A DNA stretch of 7,147 bases from Deltaproteobacteria bacterium (GCA_030603465.1 JAUVXT010000131.1:1-7147), one strand, 5' to 3'. Shown: positions 1 through 5,577, numbered from the stretch's first letter. A program made the numbers and translations. The notes: generated by a model not told the origin, from the sequence alone.

Positions 1-519
1 GATGCCGAAATCGATACGGAAAAGGCCTGGGAAACACTGGCAGGGGCAATCGATGACGCTACAGATTCTTTGATAGCGATGAAAGAGCGGGAGGGTGAGC
101 TCTTGTACGGAGATTTCATTGAACGGCTCCACGTGATAGGAGAAGAGATCAAAATACTTGAATCAATGGCGCCACAGATAGCGGAAGAATATCAGAAAAG
201 GCTTTCCGAAAGAATCGTTGAGCTAACCGAGGGCTTGGAGATAGATGAGGCAAGGCTGACCCAGGAATGTGCCGTTATGGCGGCAAAGAGCGACATTAAT
301 GAAGAACTGGTTCGCCTTGGAAGCCACATGAGTCAGTTCAAGGAAATGATTGAGGAAGGTGAAGCAGTGGGGAGAAAGCTGGACTTTTTGATCCAGGAGA
401 TGCACAGGGAAATCAATACCATAGGATCCAAGAGTAGTGATCTTGAAATATCGCGCAGCGTAATAGAAATAAAAAATGAACTTGCCAAATTGAGAGAACA
501 GGCGCAGAATATAGAATAA
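1..519 (+). CDS. yicC: YicC/YloC family endoribonuclease, C-terminal part (5' end outside window)
   Basis: The frame is open from the first base and ends with TAA at 517-519, giving 172 residues of a protein that is usually about 290 long, so the N-terminal domain lies upstream. The visible part matches the C-terminal DUF1732 region: a stretch reading RLTQECAVMAAKSDINEEL, then LGSHMSQFKEM, GRKLDFLIQEMHREINTIGSKS, and the typical family ending REQAQNIE. The region is charged and helical, as expected for this family. Members (E. coli YicC, Bacillus YloC) are cytoplasmic and have been described as endoribonucleases; activity here is inferred from family membership only. It is the first visible gene of a same-strand cluster with gmk and rpoZ, a neighbourhood common in bacteria. 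The next gene starts 238 bp downstream because a palindromic element lies between them. Confidence 0.95.
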   Translation, partial: DAEIDTEKAWETLAGAIDDATDSLIAMKEREGELLYGDFIERLHVIGEEIKILESMAPQIAEEYQKRLSERIVELTEGLEIDEARLTQECAVMAAKSDINEELVRLGSHMSQFKEMIEEGEAVGRKLDFLIQEMHREINTIGSKSSDLEISRSVIEIKNELAKLREQAQNIE

Positions 520-537
520 GGTAAGATTGATGTGTTC

Positions 538-708
538 GCAAAAAGTCAGTTTTTCTTACTTGAAGACCATTTCGGGGATGATTCCGGCGTTCGGCTGAAA
601 ATCTAAAACTCGTGCTTACGCACTCAAACAATTAGATTTTCTTAACGCCAACCACAGCAATCATCTTTTTCCCAAAATGCTCGAACCCACTCGAAAAAGA
701 CTTTTTGC
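538..708. repeat. Nested palindromic (MITE-like) element between yicC and gmk
   Basis: This segment is an imperfect palindrome of about 171 bp with no coding potential of its own. The outermost arms are a perfect 10-bp inverted repeat, GCAAAAAGTC at 538-547 and GACTTTTTGC at 699-708. Further arms pair in the correct nested order: 550-555 with 693-698, CATTT 568-572 with 675-679, GATGATT 577-583 with 659-665, GGCGTT 586-591 with 644-649, and GAAAATCTAA 597-606 with 632-641. The 8-mer AAGATTGA occurs on both sides (523-530 and 718-725) and could be a target duplication, although 7-9 bp lie between it and the 10-bp arms. Joining the flanks across one copy would leave a normal ~43-bp yicC-gmk gap. 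This suggests a non-autonomous mobile element or a structured repeat; no transposase is in the window. Confidence 0.6.
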
Positions 709-757
709 AGGATTGTCAAGATTGAATTTGAAAAAGCTCTGAAGGAATCAAAGGAAT

Positions 758-1384
758 TTGAAGAAGAATACAAGTGTTGTGAAAAGTGAAAAAGGTCTTA
801 TTCTTGTCGTCTCCGCCCCTTCTGGAGCCGGCAAGACCACTATATGCAGGGAATTTTTAAAGGCAGCTTCCAGTGTAAGGTTCTCAGTTTCGTGTACCAC
901 CCGGAGTCCTCGTGATGGAGAAGTGGATGGAAGAGACTACCATTTTATTTCAGATGAGGAATTTAAGGAGAGCATCGCGAATGGTGAGTTTATCGAATGG
1001 GAGAAAAATTATGGCTACCTTTACGGGACATCTGAGGTATGTATCGGAGATCTTTTGGAGGAGGGGTATGATATCCTCTTCGATGTAGATACCAGGGGGG
1101 CTAAAAACTTAAGAGCCCGTTATTCTGATGCAGTTTTTGTGTTTATTCTTCCGCCTTCCATGACTATTTTAAAAGAGAGGTTGGGAAAAAGAGGATCTGA
1201 AAAGAGAGAAACATTAGAAATGCGCCTTGGGAGAGCCATGGAAGAGGTAAAAGAAAATAAAAGGTATGATTACATAATTTTTAATGATAGAGTAACCGAT
1301 TCAGTTGATATCTTGAGGTCTGTATATATTGCGGAAAAGAATAAGAGGGTTCGATTGAAGGACAGGTTAGATAATTTTGTTTAA
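758..1384 (+). CDS. gmk: Guanylate kinase (GMP kinase)
   Basis: Cytoplasmic enzyme that phosphorylates GMP to GDP with ATP, needed for GTP/dGTP supply. The 208-residue length is typical. The P-loop is APSGAGKTT at residues 20-28. The GMP-binding region follows as SCTTRSPRDGEVDGRDYHF (about 45-63), with FIEW (78-81) and YGT (89-91) after it. The LFDVDTRGA stretch (about 108-115) corresponds to the usual D-I-D-x-Q-G-A motif. The C-terminal part has the R-rich lid (RLGKRGSEKRETLEMRL). The start is uncertain. TTG at 758 is the first possible start after an in-frame TGA at 740, with GAAGGA at 741-746 as a distant ribosome site. GTG at 779 would shorten the N-terminus by seven residues without touching any motif. 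rpoZ follows 20 bp after the TAA, so the two are probably co-transcribed. Transcripts from yicC would have to cross the palindrome upstream. Confidence 0.96.
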   Translation: MKKNTSVVKSEKGLILVVSAPSGAGKTTICREFLKAASSVRFSVSCTTRSPRDGEVDGRDYHFISDEEFKESIANGEFIEWEKNYGYLYGTSEVCIGDLLEEGYDILFDVDTRGAKNLRARYSDAVFVFILPPSMTILKERLGKRGSEKRETLEMRLGRAMEEVKENKRYDYIIFNDRVTDSVDILRSVYIAEKNKRVRLKDRLDNFV

Positions 1385-1404
1385 TAGTTGGAGGTATACA
1401 ATTT

Positions 1405-1677
1405 ATGGCGAGGATTACCATTGAAGATTCTTTGAAGGAGGGGCAGAACCGGTTCGCGCTGGCCTTGCTCACCATTAGGAGGGTAAAGCAGATATTGAAG
1501 GGTTCTAAGCCTTTGAGTGAAAAGAGGAACAATAGAGAGGTGGTTACCGCCCTGCGGGAGATTGCCGAAGGTAAGGTGAAATACGCTCATCCCGAGCACT
1601 TCTTTCCGGATCATTTGGATATAAAAGAGGTACAGAGAGATGTGGAATTTATAGAGGATGAAAAAGCAGACGAATAG
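1405..1677 (+). CDS. rpoZ: DNA-directed RNA polymerase subunit omega
   Basis: Small subunit (90 residues, normal for the family) that wraps the beta-prime subunit, assists RNA polymerase assembly and in many proteobacteria contributes to ppGpp response. The signature is clear: MARITIEDSL at the N-terminus, NRFALALLTIRRVKQI at about 15-30, and the most conserved stretch NREVVTALREIAEGKV at about 43-58. A good ribosome site, GGAGG at 1390-1394, lies 10 bp before the ATG. It follows gmk by 20 bp, the classical gmk-rpoZ pair. Its last 20 bases overlap the beginning of pyrF, so translation of the two is likely coupled. The C-terminal tail (about 60-90) is acidic and variable, as usual. Confidence 0.96.
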   Translation: MARITIEDSLKEGQNRFALALLTIRRVKQILKGSKPLSEKRNNREVVTALREIAEGKVKYAHPEHFFPDHLDIKEVQRDVEFIEDEKADE

Positions 1678-2278
1678 AACGGGTAGAGAGAGGCTGATTT
1701 TTGCCCTCGATATAGGAGAGGATTTTCAGAGCGCATTGGCGTGGGTCGATCTTCTCAAAGACCATGTGGGCATGTTTAAGGTGGGGAAAGAGGCCTTTAC
1801 CCGCTTTGGACCTCCTATAGTTTCAGAAATCAGGGCAAGGGGCGGCAAGGTTTTTCTCGACCTCAAATTTCATGATATTCCTAACACCGTTGCCCAGGCT
1901 GCAGAGGCGGCGATTAGACTGGATGTTTCCATGTTTAATATCCACGCCCTCGGCGGCAGGGAAATGATAGACGCAACGGTTAAATCGGTTAGAAAAACGG
2001 TGGAGGATCTGGATGTTCCAATGCCAAAGATTCTTGCCGTCACCGTTCTTACCAGTTTGGATGACACTAATCTGAAAGAAATGGGATTCAGCTATTCAGC
2101 CGGGAGACTGGCTGTAAATCTGGCAAAAATTGCCCGGGACTCGGGCGTTTCAGGAGTGGTGGCATCGGCACATGATGTGGTTCCCATAAGGGAAGCGTGT
2201 GGCGAAGACTTTATCATAGTGACCCCCGGCGTCAGGCTGGATGAAAGAGTCACCGGCGATGATCAGAAGAGGGTATAA
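1658..2278 (+). CDS. pyrF: Orotidine-5'-phosphate decarboxylase, truncated by an in-frame TAA
   Basis: Converts OMP to UMP in the last step of de novo pyrimidine synthesis. The N-terminal four fifths are well preserved. The frame has FALD with Asp18, the substrate Lys in FKVGKE (40-45), the catalytic Asp-Lys-Asp array in DLKFHDIPNTV (68-78; D68, K70, D73), and IVTPGVR near residue 192. After GDDQKRV the frame meets TAA at 2276-2278, so the product is 206 residues instead of roughly 230-255. It lacks the final beta strand and the GRP/GRS loop that holds the substrate phosphate. The missing part is present in the same frame directly after the stop (separate entry). As read, the short product would probably be inactive. 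The alternatives are a real nonsense mutation or a base-calling/assembly error. The ATG overlaps rpoZ by 20 bases. Confidence 0.88.
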   Translation: MKKQTNRTGRERLIFALDIGEDFQSALAWVDLLKDHVGMFKVGKEAFTRFGPPIVSEIRARGGKVFLDLKFHDIPNTVAQAAEAAIRLDVSMFNIHALGGREMIDATVKSVRKTVEDLDVPMPKILAVTVLTSLDDTNLKEMGFSYSAGRLAVNLAKIARDSGVSGVVASAHDVVPIREACGEDFIIVTPGVRLDERVTGDDQKRV

Positions 2279-2425
2279 ACCCCGAGAAGGGCAATTGGCC
2301 GGGGAGCCGACTATATCGTTGTCGGAAGACCCATCAGACTGGCATCCGATCCTATAGCCGTGGCAGAAAAGATAGGAGAAGAAATTATTGAGGGTCTGTC
2401 TATGAGAAAGCCCTCTCAATCTTGA
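2279..2425 (+). pseudogene. pyrF: C-terminal remnant of pyrF, in frame after the internal stop
   Basis: Reading on in the pyrF frame past the TAA gives TPRRAIGRGADYIVVGRPI followed by a helix ending GEEIIEGLSMRKPSQS and TGA at 2423-2425. TP..A...GADYIVVGRPI is the usual PyrF C-terminal signature, including the phosphate-binding Gly-Arg. No frameshift is needed: a single codon separates the two halves. At that position homologues usually carry a small hydrophobic residue, as in KRVLTP or KRVMTP; TTA(Leu) to TAA would be one base change. The remnant has no start codon or ribosome site of its own. Together with the upstream part the full gene would be 1658-2425, ending 17 bp before rlmB, which fits the tight spacing of the cluster. 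Confidence 0.85.
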
Positions 2426-2442
2426 TCCGGTGAAGGGGCATA

Positions 2443-3180
2443 ATGCTAACCATCTATGGTATTCATCCCGTAACGGAAGCCCTTGAAGGCAGCGGAAATG
2501 ATATAGAAAAAATCATCCTGACCAGGGGACGAAAGGGAGGGGACATTCAAAAGATACTGAGAATGACCTCCCAAAGAGGTATCCCCGTTATTTTTAAGGA
2601 TCGGGGATACGTGGATGAATTTGCGCACAGTAAGAATCATCAGGGTGTTATTTGTCTTTTTAAGGAATTTCATTATACCGCAATCGAGGATATCCTTTCC
2701 GATCCTGATGAATCCATTGAAGAGAGGCTGATCCTTATGTTGGATTGTATTGAGGATCCGCAGAATTTAGGTTCCTTAATAAGGACGGGCCACTGTTTCG
2801 GCGTAAAGGGTGTAATTATCCCGGAAGATCGTACGGCCCCTGTAACGCCTGCCGTCATTAAGGCATCGGCGGGGGCTGCCCTGCATACTCCTATCGCCAG
2901 GGTGGTAAATATATCGAGAACGATTGACCACTTGAAGAAAGAAGGATTTTGGATATACGGAACTGACGCTAAATATGGTAGCGATTTCAGTTCATTCGAT
3001 TATGAGGGGCCTGTCTGTCTCGTAATGGGAAGTGAAAAAAAGGGTATACGGCCACTGGTCAAAAAGAAGTGTGATTTTCTGGTGACAATACCCATGGCAG
3101 GCAGGATTGATTCGCTCAATGTGTCCGTCGCTGCGGGCATTATGCTTCGTGAAATTGCCCGCCGGAAGATGAAGCCATAG
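2443..3180 (+). CDS. rlmB: 23S rRNA (guanosine-2'-O-)-methyltransferase RlmB (SpoU/TrmH family)
   Basis: SAM-dependent 2'-O-methyltransferase; the family member RlmB methylates G2251 (E. coli numbering) in the peptidyl-transferase P-loop of 23S rRNA. The 245-residue length fits. The N-terminal substrate-binding domain (1-75) starts MLTIYGIHPVTEAL and includes NHQGV (65-69). The catalytic SPOUT domain follows with motif 1 DCIEDPQNLGSLIRT (101-115, with the family Asn108 and Arg114), motif 2 VMGSEKKGI (194-202) and motif 3 IPMAGRIDSLNVSVAAGI (217-233), which together form the trefoil-knot SAM site. AAGGGG at 2433-2438 is the ribosome site, 4 bp before ATG. It follows the pyrF remnant by 17 bp and is the last gene of the cluster. 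Assignment to RlmB rather than another TrmH paralogue rests on the N-terminal domain and is likely but not certain. Confidence 0.92.
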   Translation: MLTIYGIHPVTEALEGSGNDIEKIILTRGRKGGDIQKILRMTSQRGIPVIFKDRGYVDEFAHSKNHQGVICLFKEFHYTAIEDILSDPDESIEERLILMLDCIEDPQNLGSLIRTGHCFGVKGVIIPEDRTAPVTPAVIKASAGAALHTPIARVVNISRTIDHLKKEGFWIYGTDAKYGSDFSSFDYEGPVCLVMGSEKKGIRPLVKKKCDFLVTIPMAGRIDSLNVSVAAGIMLREIARRKMKP

Positions 3181-3279
3181 GTTTATATTATCGAGAGCAT
3201 TGAAAGTATGGTTTTTCAATGCTCGGAATATTTCTTGATTCGCTCGTAATCAAATAGTCGCGTTTGGAGCCATAGGTTT
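3173..3279. repeat. 12-bp direct repeat flanking a hairpin-bearing spacer
   Basis: AGCCATAGGTTT is present at 3173-3184, where it covers the last codons and stop of rlmB, and again at 3268-3279. The preceding bases are also similar (GAAGCC versus GGAGCC). About 83 bp lie between the copies, including the 11-bp hairpin at 3195-3224 and a 6-bp one (TTGATT 3235-3240 with AATCAA 3248-3253). An identical 12-mer this close is unlikely by chance. It could be a duplicated gene end, or the scar of a small inserted element that duplicated its target. Confidence 0.5.
3195..3224 (+). terminator. Hairpin downstream of rlmB, possible transcription terminator
   Basis: GAGCATTGAAA (3195-3205) pairs perfectly with TTTCAATGCTC (3214-3224) around an 8-base loop. 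ATATT 3185-3189 and AATAT 3227-3231 can lengthen the stem after an internal bulge. It starts 14 bp after the rlmB stop, at the right place to end the cluster transcript. It is not followed by a clean T-run (GGAATATTTCTT), so intrinsic termination may be weak; an RNA-stabilising role is equally possible. Confidence 0.4.
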
Positions 3280-3362
3280 CGCGCAAGAATGTTCAGCGTG
3301 CTCAAAACTATAAAATTCATTTTTTCAAAGATCTATCCTTTATAAAAAGAGGAGGGTTTGCC

Positions 3363-4571
3363 ATGCCCGAGTATTTATGGGAGGGGCTTACAAGAAAGAA
3401 AGAGACAAAAAAGGGCGAAATGGAGGCTCCTGATGAAGGAGCTGTCAGGGCACTACTCCGCCGGCAGGGGATCAAGCCTGTCAGTATCAAAAAAAAGCCG
3501 AAAGATCTCCTTGAAAATATTCCTTTCTTTAAGCAGAAGGTAAAAGAAAAGGATGTTGTCATCTTTGCGAGACAGTTCGCCACAATGATCGATGCCGGAC
3601 TTCCCATTATTCAATGTCTGGAACTGTTGAGCGCAGAGGAAGAGAATGTGACATTTAAAAAAATCATCGTCACGATTAAAGAGGACATCGAGTCGGGAAT
3701 TTCTCTCTCGGATGCGTTGAAAAAATATCCCGATGTATTTGATGAGCTCTTTGTGAACCTCGTCGCAGCAGGCGAGGCCGGGGGAATTCTCGATGTAATC
3801 CTGAATCGTCTTTCGGCATACATGGAAAAGGCGATGAAGCTGAAGGCAAAGGTAAAGGGAGCGATGACCTATCCTGCCAGCGTCCTTGTAATTTCCATTG
3901 CCGTTGTGATTCTGCTCTTGTATAAGGTCGTTCCTGTCTTTGAGGATATGTTCGCCGGCTTCGGATCGGCATTGCCCGGCCCGACACAATTTCTTGTAAA
4001 TGCGAGCGCCTTTGTGCAGAACAATATATTATACATGATTGTCGTTGTTATTATTGTTTCTGTTGCCTTTAAGAGATATCACAAAACTGAACGGGGTAGA
4101 CTCCAGATAGATACCATTGTATTGAAATCGCCCGTCTTCGGTATGTTGCTGAAGAAGGTTGCCGTGGCAAAATTTTCCAGAACCCTTTCCACCATGATGA
4201 GCAGCGGGGTACCTATCCTCGACGGTCTCGAGATAGTGAGTAAAACGGCGGGAAACAAGGTTATCGAAAATGCCTTGATGGATACAAAAAAAAGTATCAG
4301 TGAGGGGAAGACCATAGCGGAGCCCCTGCGGGAATCGGGAATCTTTCCTTCAATGGTGGTATCGATGATTAGCGTGGGTGAGAATACGGGTGCCCTTGAC
4401 GCGATGCTTGCGAAGATTGCCGATTTTTATGATGACGAAGTCGATACAGCCGTTGATGCCATGACGGCGCTCCTCGAGCCATTTATGATGGTTTTTCTGG
4501 GGGGTGTTGTGGGGGGAATGATTATAGCCCTCTATCTCCCCATTTTTTCGATGGCGGGGGCGGTAGGTTAA
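3363..4571 (+). CDS. pilC: Type IV pilus inner-membrane platform protein PilC (GspF/T2SF family)
   Basis: Polytopic inner-membrane protein that connects the pilus motor ATPases to the growing pilin fibre. The length of 402 residues is standard. The N-terminal cytoplasmic part begins MPEYLWEGLTRKKE and contains the family phrase ALLRRQGIKPVSIKKKP (30-46). The first T2SF domain runs from about 64 to 190 (FARQFATMIDAGLPI, GEAGGILD, MTYPA at 168-172) and ends in a membrane helix at about 171-191. A second helix lies at about 222-236. The second T2SF domain, about 267-395, repeats the pattern (FSRTLSTMMSSGVPILDGL, VGENTGALD, LEPFMM) and ends with a third helix and YLPIFSM. GGAGGG at 3351-3356 sits 6 bp before the ATG. 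PilC is chosen over GspF from overall wording; the usual partners pilB, pilT, pilM and pilin are not adjacent, so context does not settle it. Confidence 0.92.
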   Translation: MPEYLWEGLTRKKETKKGEMEAPDEGAVRALLRRQGIKPVSIKKKPKDLLENIPFFKQKVKEKDVVIFARQFATMIDAGLPIIQCLELLSAEEENVTFKKIIVTIKEDIESGISLSDALKKYPDVFDELFVNLVAAGEAGGILDVILNRLSAYMEKAMKLKAKVKGAMTYPASVLVISIAVVILLLYKVVPVFEDMFAGFGSALPGPTQFLVNASAFVQNNILYMIVVVIIVSVAFKRYHKTERGRLQIDTIVLKSPVFGMLLKKVAVAKFSRTLSTMMSSGVPILDGLEIVSKTAGNKVIENALMDTKKSISEGKTIAEPLRESGIFPSMVVSMISVGENTGALDAMLAKIADFYDDEVDTAVDAMTALLEPFMMVFLGGVVGGMIIALYLPIFSMAGAVG

Positions 4572-4575
4572 AAAA

Positions 4576-4652
4576 TGGTCGGGATGGCGCGATTTGAACG
4601 CGCGACTCCTGCGTCCCGAACGCAGTGCCCTACCAGGCTGGGCCACATCCCG
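4576..4652 (-). tRNA. tRNA-Pro (anticodon CGG)
   Basis: On the minus strand a complete 77-base cloverleaf is present. The acceptor stem CGGGATG pairs with CATCCCG, and the D stem GCCC pairs with GGGC around AGCCTGGTA. The anticodon stem CTGCG/CGCAG carries the loop TTCGGGA, giving anticodon CGG (Pro). The variable loop is GAGTC, the T stem GCGCG/CGCGC has loop TTCAAAT, the discriminator base is A, and CCA is encoded. It decodes CCG codons. The gene runs toward pilC; its 3' end is 4 bp from the pilC stop. On the tRNA strand six T residues (plus-strand A-run 4570-4575) follow CCA immediately and may help end transcription. Confidence 0.96.
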
Positions 4653-4665
4653 ACTTCTGCTACTA

Positions 4666-4692
4666 ATTATATAACTTGCTTGAAAATGTCCA
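4666..4692 (-). promoter_or_regulatory. Probable promoter of the tRNA-Pro gene
   Basis: Reading the minus strand toward the tRNA, a perfect TATAAT (-10; plus 4666-4671) lies 13 bp before the first tRNA base, and TGGACA (5 of 6 to the -35 consensus; plus 4687-4692) lies 15 bp further upstream. The spacer is shorter than the ideal 17 bp, so the -35 assignment is less certain than the -10. The position fits a short tRNA leader. Confidence 0.5.
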
Positions 4693-4787
4693 TAAAAAAA
4701 TTTAAGGAATTGTGTTATGGATTTCTTCATGATAAATTAGATGTACGGGAGTTGTCAAAAAAGAGGATAAGAAAGGTACATCAGTCA

Positions 4788-5204
4788 GTGATAATATATG
4801 ATCTAAAGTGCGAGAATAATCACAAATTTGAAGGATGGTTCAAAGACAGGGCGGCCTTTGAAAGACAGAAAGGTGAAAAACTTATTACCTGCCCCGTATG
4901 TGGAAGTGATGATGTGGAAATGATGCTTTCCTCCATCGCAATCATGGGTAAGGATACGAAAGTGCCGAAAAAGGAAAAATCGAAGGAGATATCTCCGATG
5001 AAGGCGCTCCAGAATTTTCACGAATACATCAATAAAGCCTTTGAAGACGTTGGGGCCAATTTTGCTGAAGTAGCCATGAAAATGCACTACGGTGAAGAGG
5101 ACAAGAAGAATATCAAGGGGACAACGACCAAATCTGAGGAAGAAAACTTAAAAGAAGAGGGCATTCAATTTTTAAAGATTCCTCTGCCAAAGTTTGATAG
5201 CTGA
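4788..5204 (+). CDS. DUF1178 family protein (putative zinc-binding, unknown function)
   Basis: The 138-residue product matches the DUF1178 pattern: a start of the form M-I-I-Y-D-L-K-C, then HKFEGWFKDRAAFERQ, ITCPVCGS (33-40), and in the C-terminal half FAEVAMKMHYGEED and EEGIQFLKIPLP. Cys8, His12, Cys35 and Cys38 look like a possible metal site. The biochemical role of the family is not established. I chose GTG at 4788 because family members begin exactly there, with GAAAGG at 4771-4776 about 11 bp upstream. The frame stays open further left, with an ATG at 4686, but that leader has no obvious ribosome site, does not resemble the family, and further upstream the frame runs through the antisense of the tRNA. 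The gene stands alone between the tRNA and a terminator. The lysine- and glutamate-rich insert at about 60-75 is probably a flexible linker. Confidence 0.85.
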   Translation: MIIYDLKCENNHKFEGWFKDRAAFERQKGEKLITCPVCGSDDVEMMLSSIAIMGKDTKVPKKEKSKEISPMKALQNFHEYINKAFEDVGANFAEVAMKMHYGEEDKKNIKGTTTKSEEENLKEEGIQFLKIPLPKFDS

Positions 5205-5229
5205 GATGGGGAAACTTTTCTAAACTGAC

Positions 5230-5254
5230 GGGTCGGATTTCTGACCCATTTTTT
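5230..5254 (+). terminator. Intrinsic terminator after the DUF1178 gene
   Basis: GGGTCGG (5230-5236) pairs with CTGACCC (5241-5247), with one G-U pair, around the loop ATTT. One A and six T residues (5249-5254) follow. This is a classical Rho-independent terminator 26 bp after the DUF1178 stop, and it separates that gene from the cysteine synthase fusion. Confidence 0.85.
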
Positions 5255-5261
5255 ATAACCA

Positions 5262-5540
5262 CAGACCTCGTCATTCTCATTATAAAAATGACTGGAGATC
5301 TTTATATCACGAGAGATTGCAAGATAATTGGACATCAGTTCGGTCTGGGTTCAGGGTTCAAAGTTCAAGGTTAACTGCGTTACTCTTTTTTCCTTACCCA
5401 TTGATTGCATTGGGTTAATACCACGAGAGTTCAACGTCTGAACCTCTGAACCGTGAACCTTTTAACCCAACTCCTTGATTGGAAACAGGGGTTTGTGACC
5501 AAAATATTGCACAATTATACGCTATAAATCACGAGGTCTG
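5262..5540. repeat. 279-bp segment bounded by inverted repeats, with inverted GGTTCA heptamer arrays
   Basis: This fills most of the 373-bp gene-free stretch 5205-5577. Its ends are inverted repeats matching at 13 of 14 positions: CAGACCTCGTCATT at 5262-5275 against the complement of 5527-5540. Inside, a head-to-tail heptamer array lies at 5347-5374 (GGGTTCA, GGGTTCA, AAGTTCA, AGGTTAA). A related array in the opposite orientation lies at 5430-5468. The two arms can pair (5355-5372 with 5441-5459, about 15 pairs with small bulges), and TTGGGTTAA 5410-5418 is complementary to 5462-5470. There is no open frame of note. It could be a small non-autonomous mobile element or a structured intergenic repeat. 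No clear target duplication is visible. Confidence 0.5.
5493..5521 (+). promoter_or_regulatory. Possible sigma-70-type promoter for the cysteine synthase fusion
   Basis: TTGTGA (5493-5498, 4 of 6 to TTGACA) and TATACG (5516-5521, 4 of 6 to TATAAT) are separated by 17 bp and lie about 57 bp before the GTG start at 5578. The terminator upstream of this spacer implies that a promoter must exist here, but the match is ordinary and the TATAAA at 5523-5528 is a competing -10. Confidence 0.3.
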
Positions 5541-5577
5541 AACTACTAAATATGCTTTAACCGTTAAAGGTTTTGTT

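Noticed and set aside
718..789. Charged reading frame (KIEFEKALKESKEFEEEYKCCEK) before and overlapping the gmk start
   Set aside because: It has no start codon, emerges from the end of the palindrome, and is A/G-rich sequence that naturally reads as Lys/Glu. I cannot tell a gene remnant from chance.
2276..2278. Recoded or reassigned stop codon in pyrF
   Set aside because: TAA is used as a normal terminator by yicC, gmk and pilC in the same window, and no recoding structure was recognised. A nonsense mutation or sequencing error is simpler.
3309..3346. Promoter for pilC from TATAAA at 3309-3314 or 3341-3346
   Set aside because: No acceptable -35 hexamer lies 16-18 bp upstream of the first, and the second is too close to the ribosome site at 3351. 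I saw no sigma-54 type TGGCAC-N5-TTGC element either.
3453..3989. 178-codon open frame on the minus strand
   Set aside because: It lies wholly inside pilC, is rich in His, Cys and Arg with no recognisable domain, and is explained as a shadow of the pilC codon pattern.
4350..4730. Minus-strand frame containing VAQPGRALRSGRRSRAFKSRHPD
   Set aside because: It is a translation of the tRNA itself plus the antisense of pilC. The phrase is another familiar tRNA artefact and not a protein.
4575..4787. Apparent N-terminal extension of the DUF1178 frame beginning MVGMARFERATPASRTQ
   Set aside because: This is the antisense reading of the tRNA-Pro gene; the phrase MARFERATPA is a well-known artefact of translating across tRNAs. 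The DUF1178 family start lies at 4788.
5347..5468. CRISPR-like array
   Set aside because: The units are contiguous 7-8-bp repeats without unique spacers, in two opposite orientations, and no cas gene is present.
5340..5577. T-box or S-box riboswitch upstream of the cysteine synthase fusion
   Set aside because: No T-box motif (AGGGTGG-type) and no specifier/antiterminator arrangement or SAM-riboswitch core is visible. The structure present is explained by the heptamer inverted repeats.
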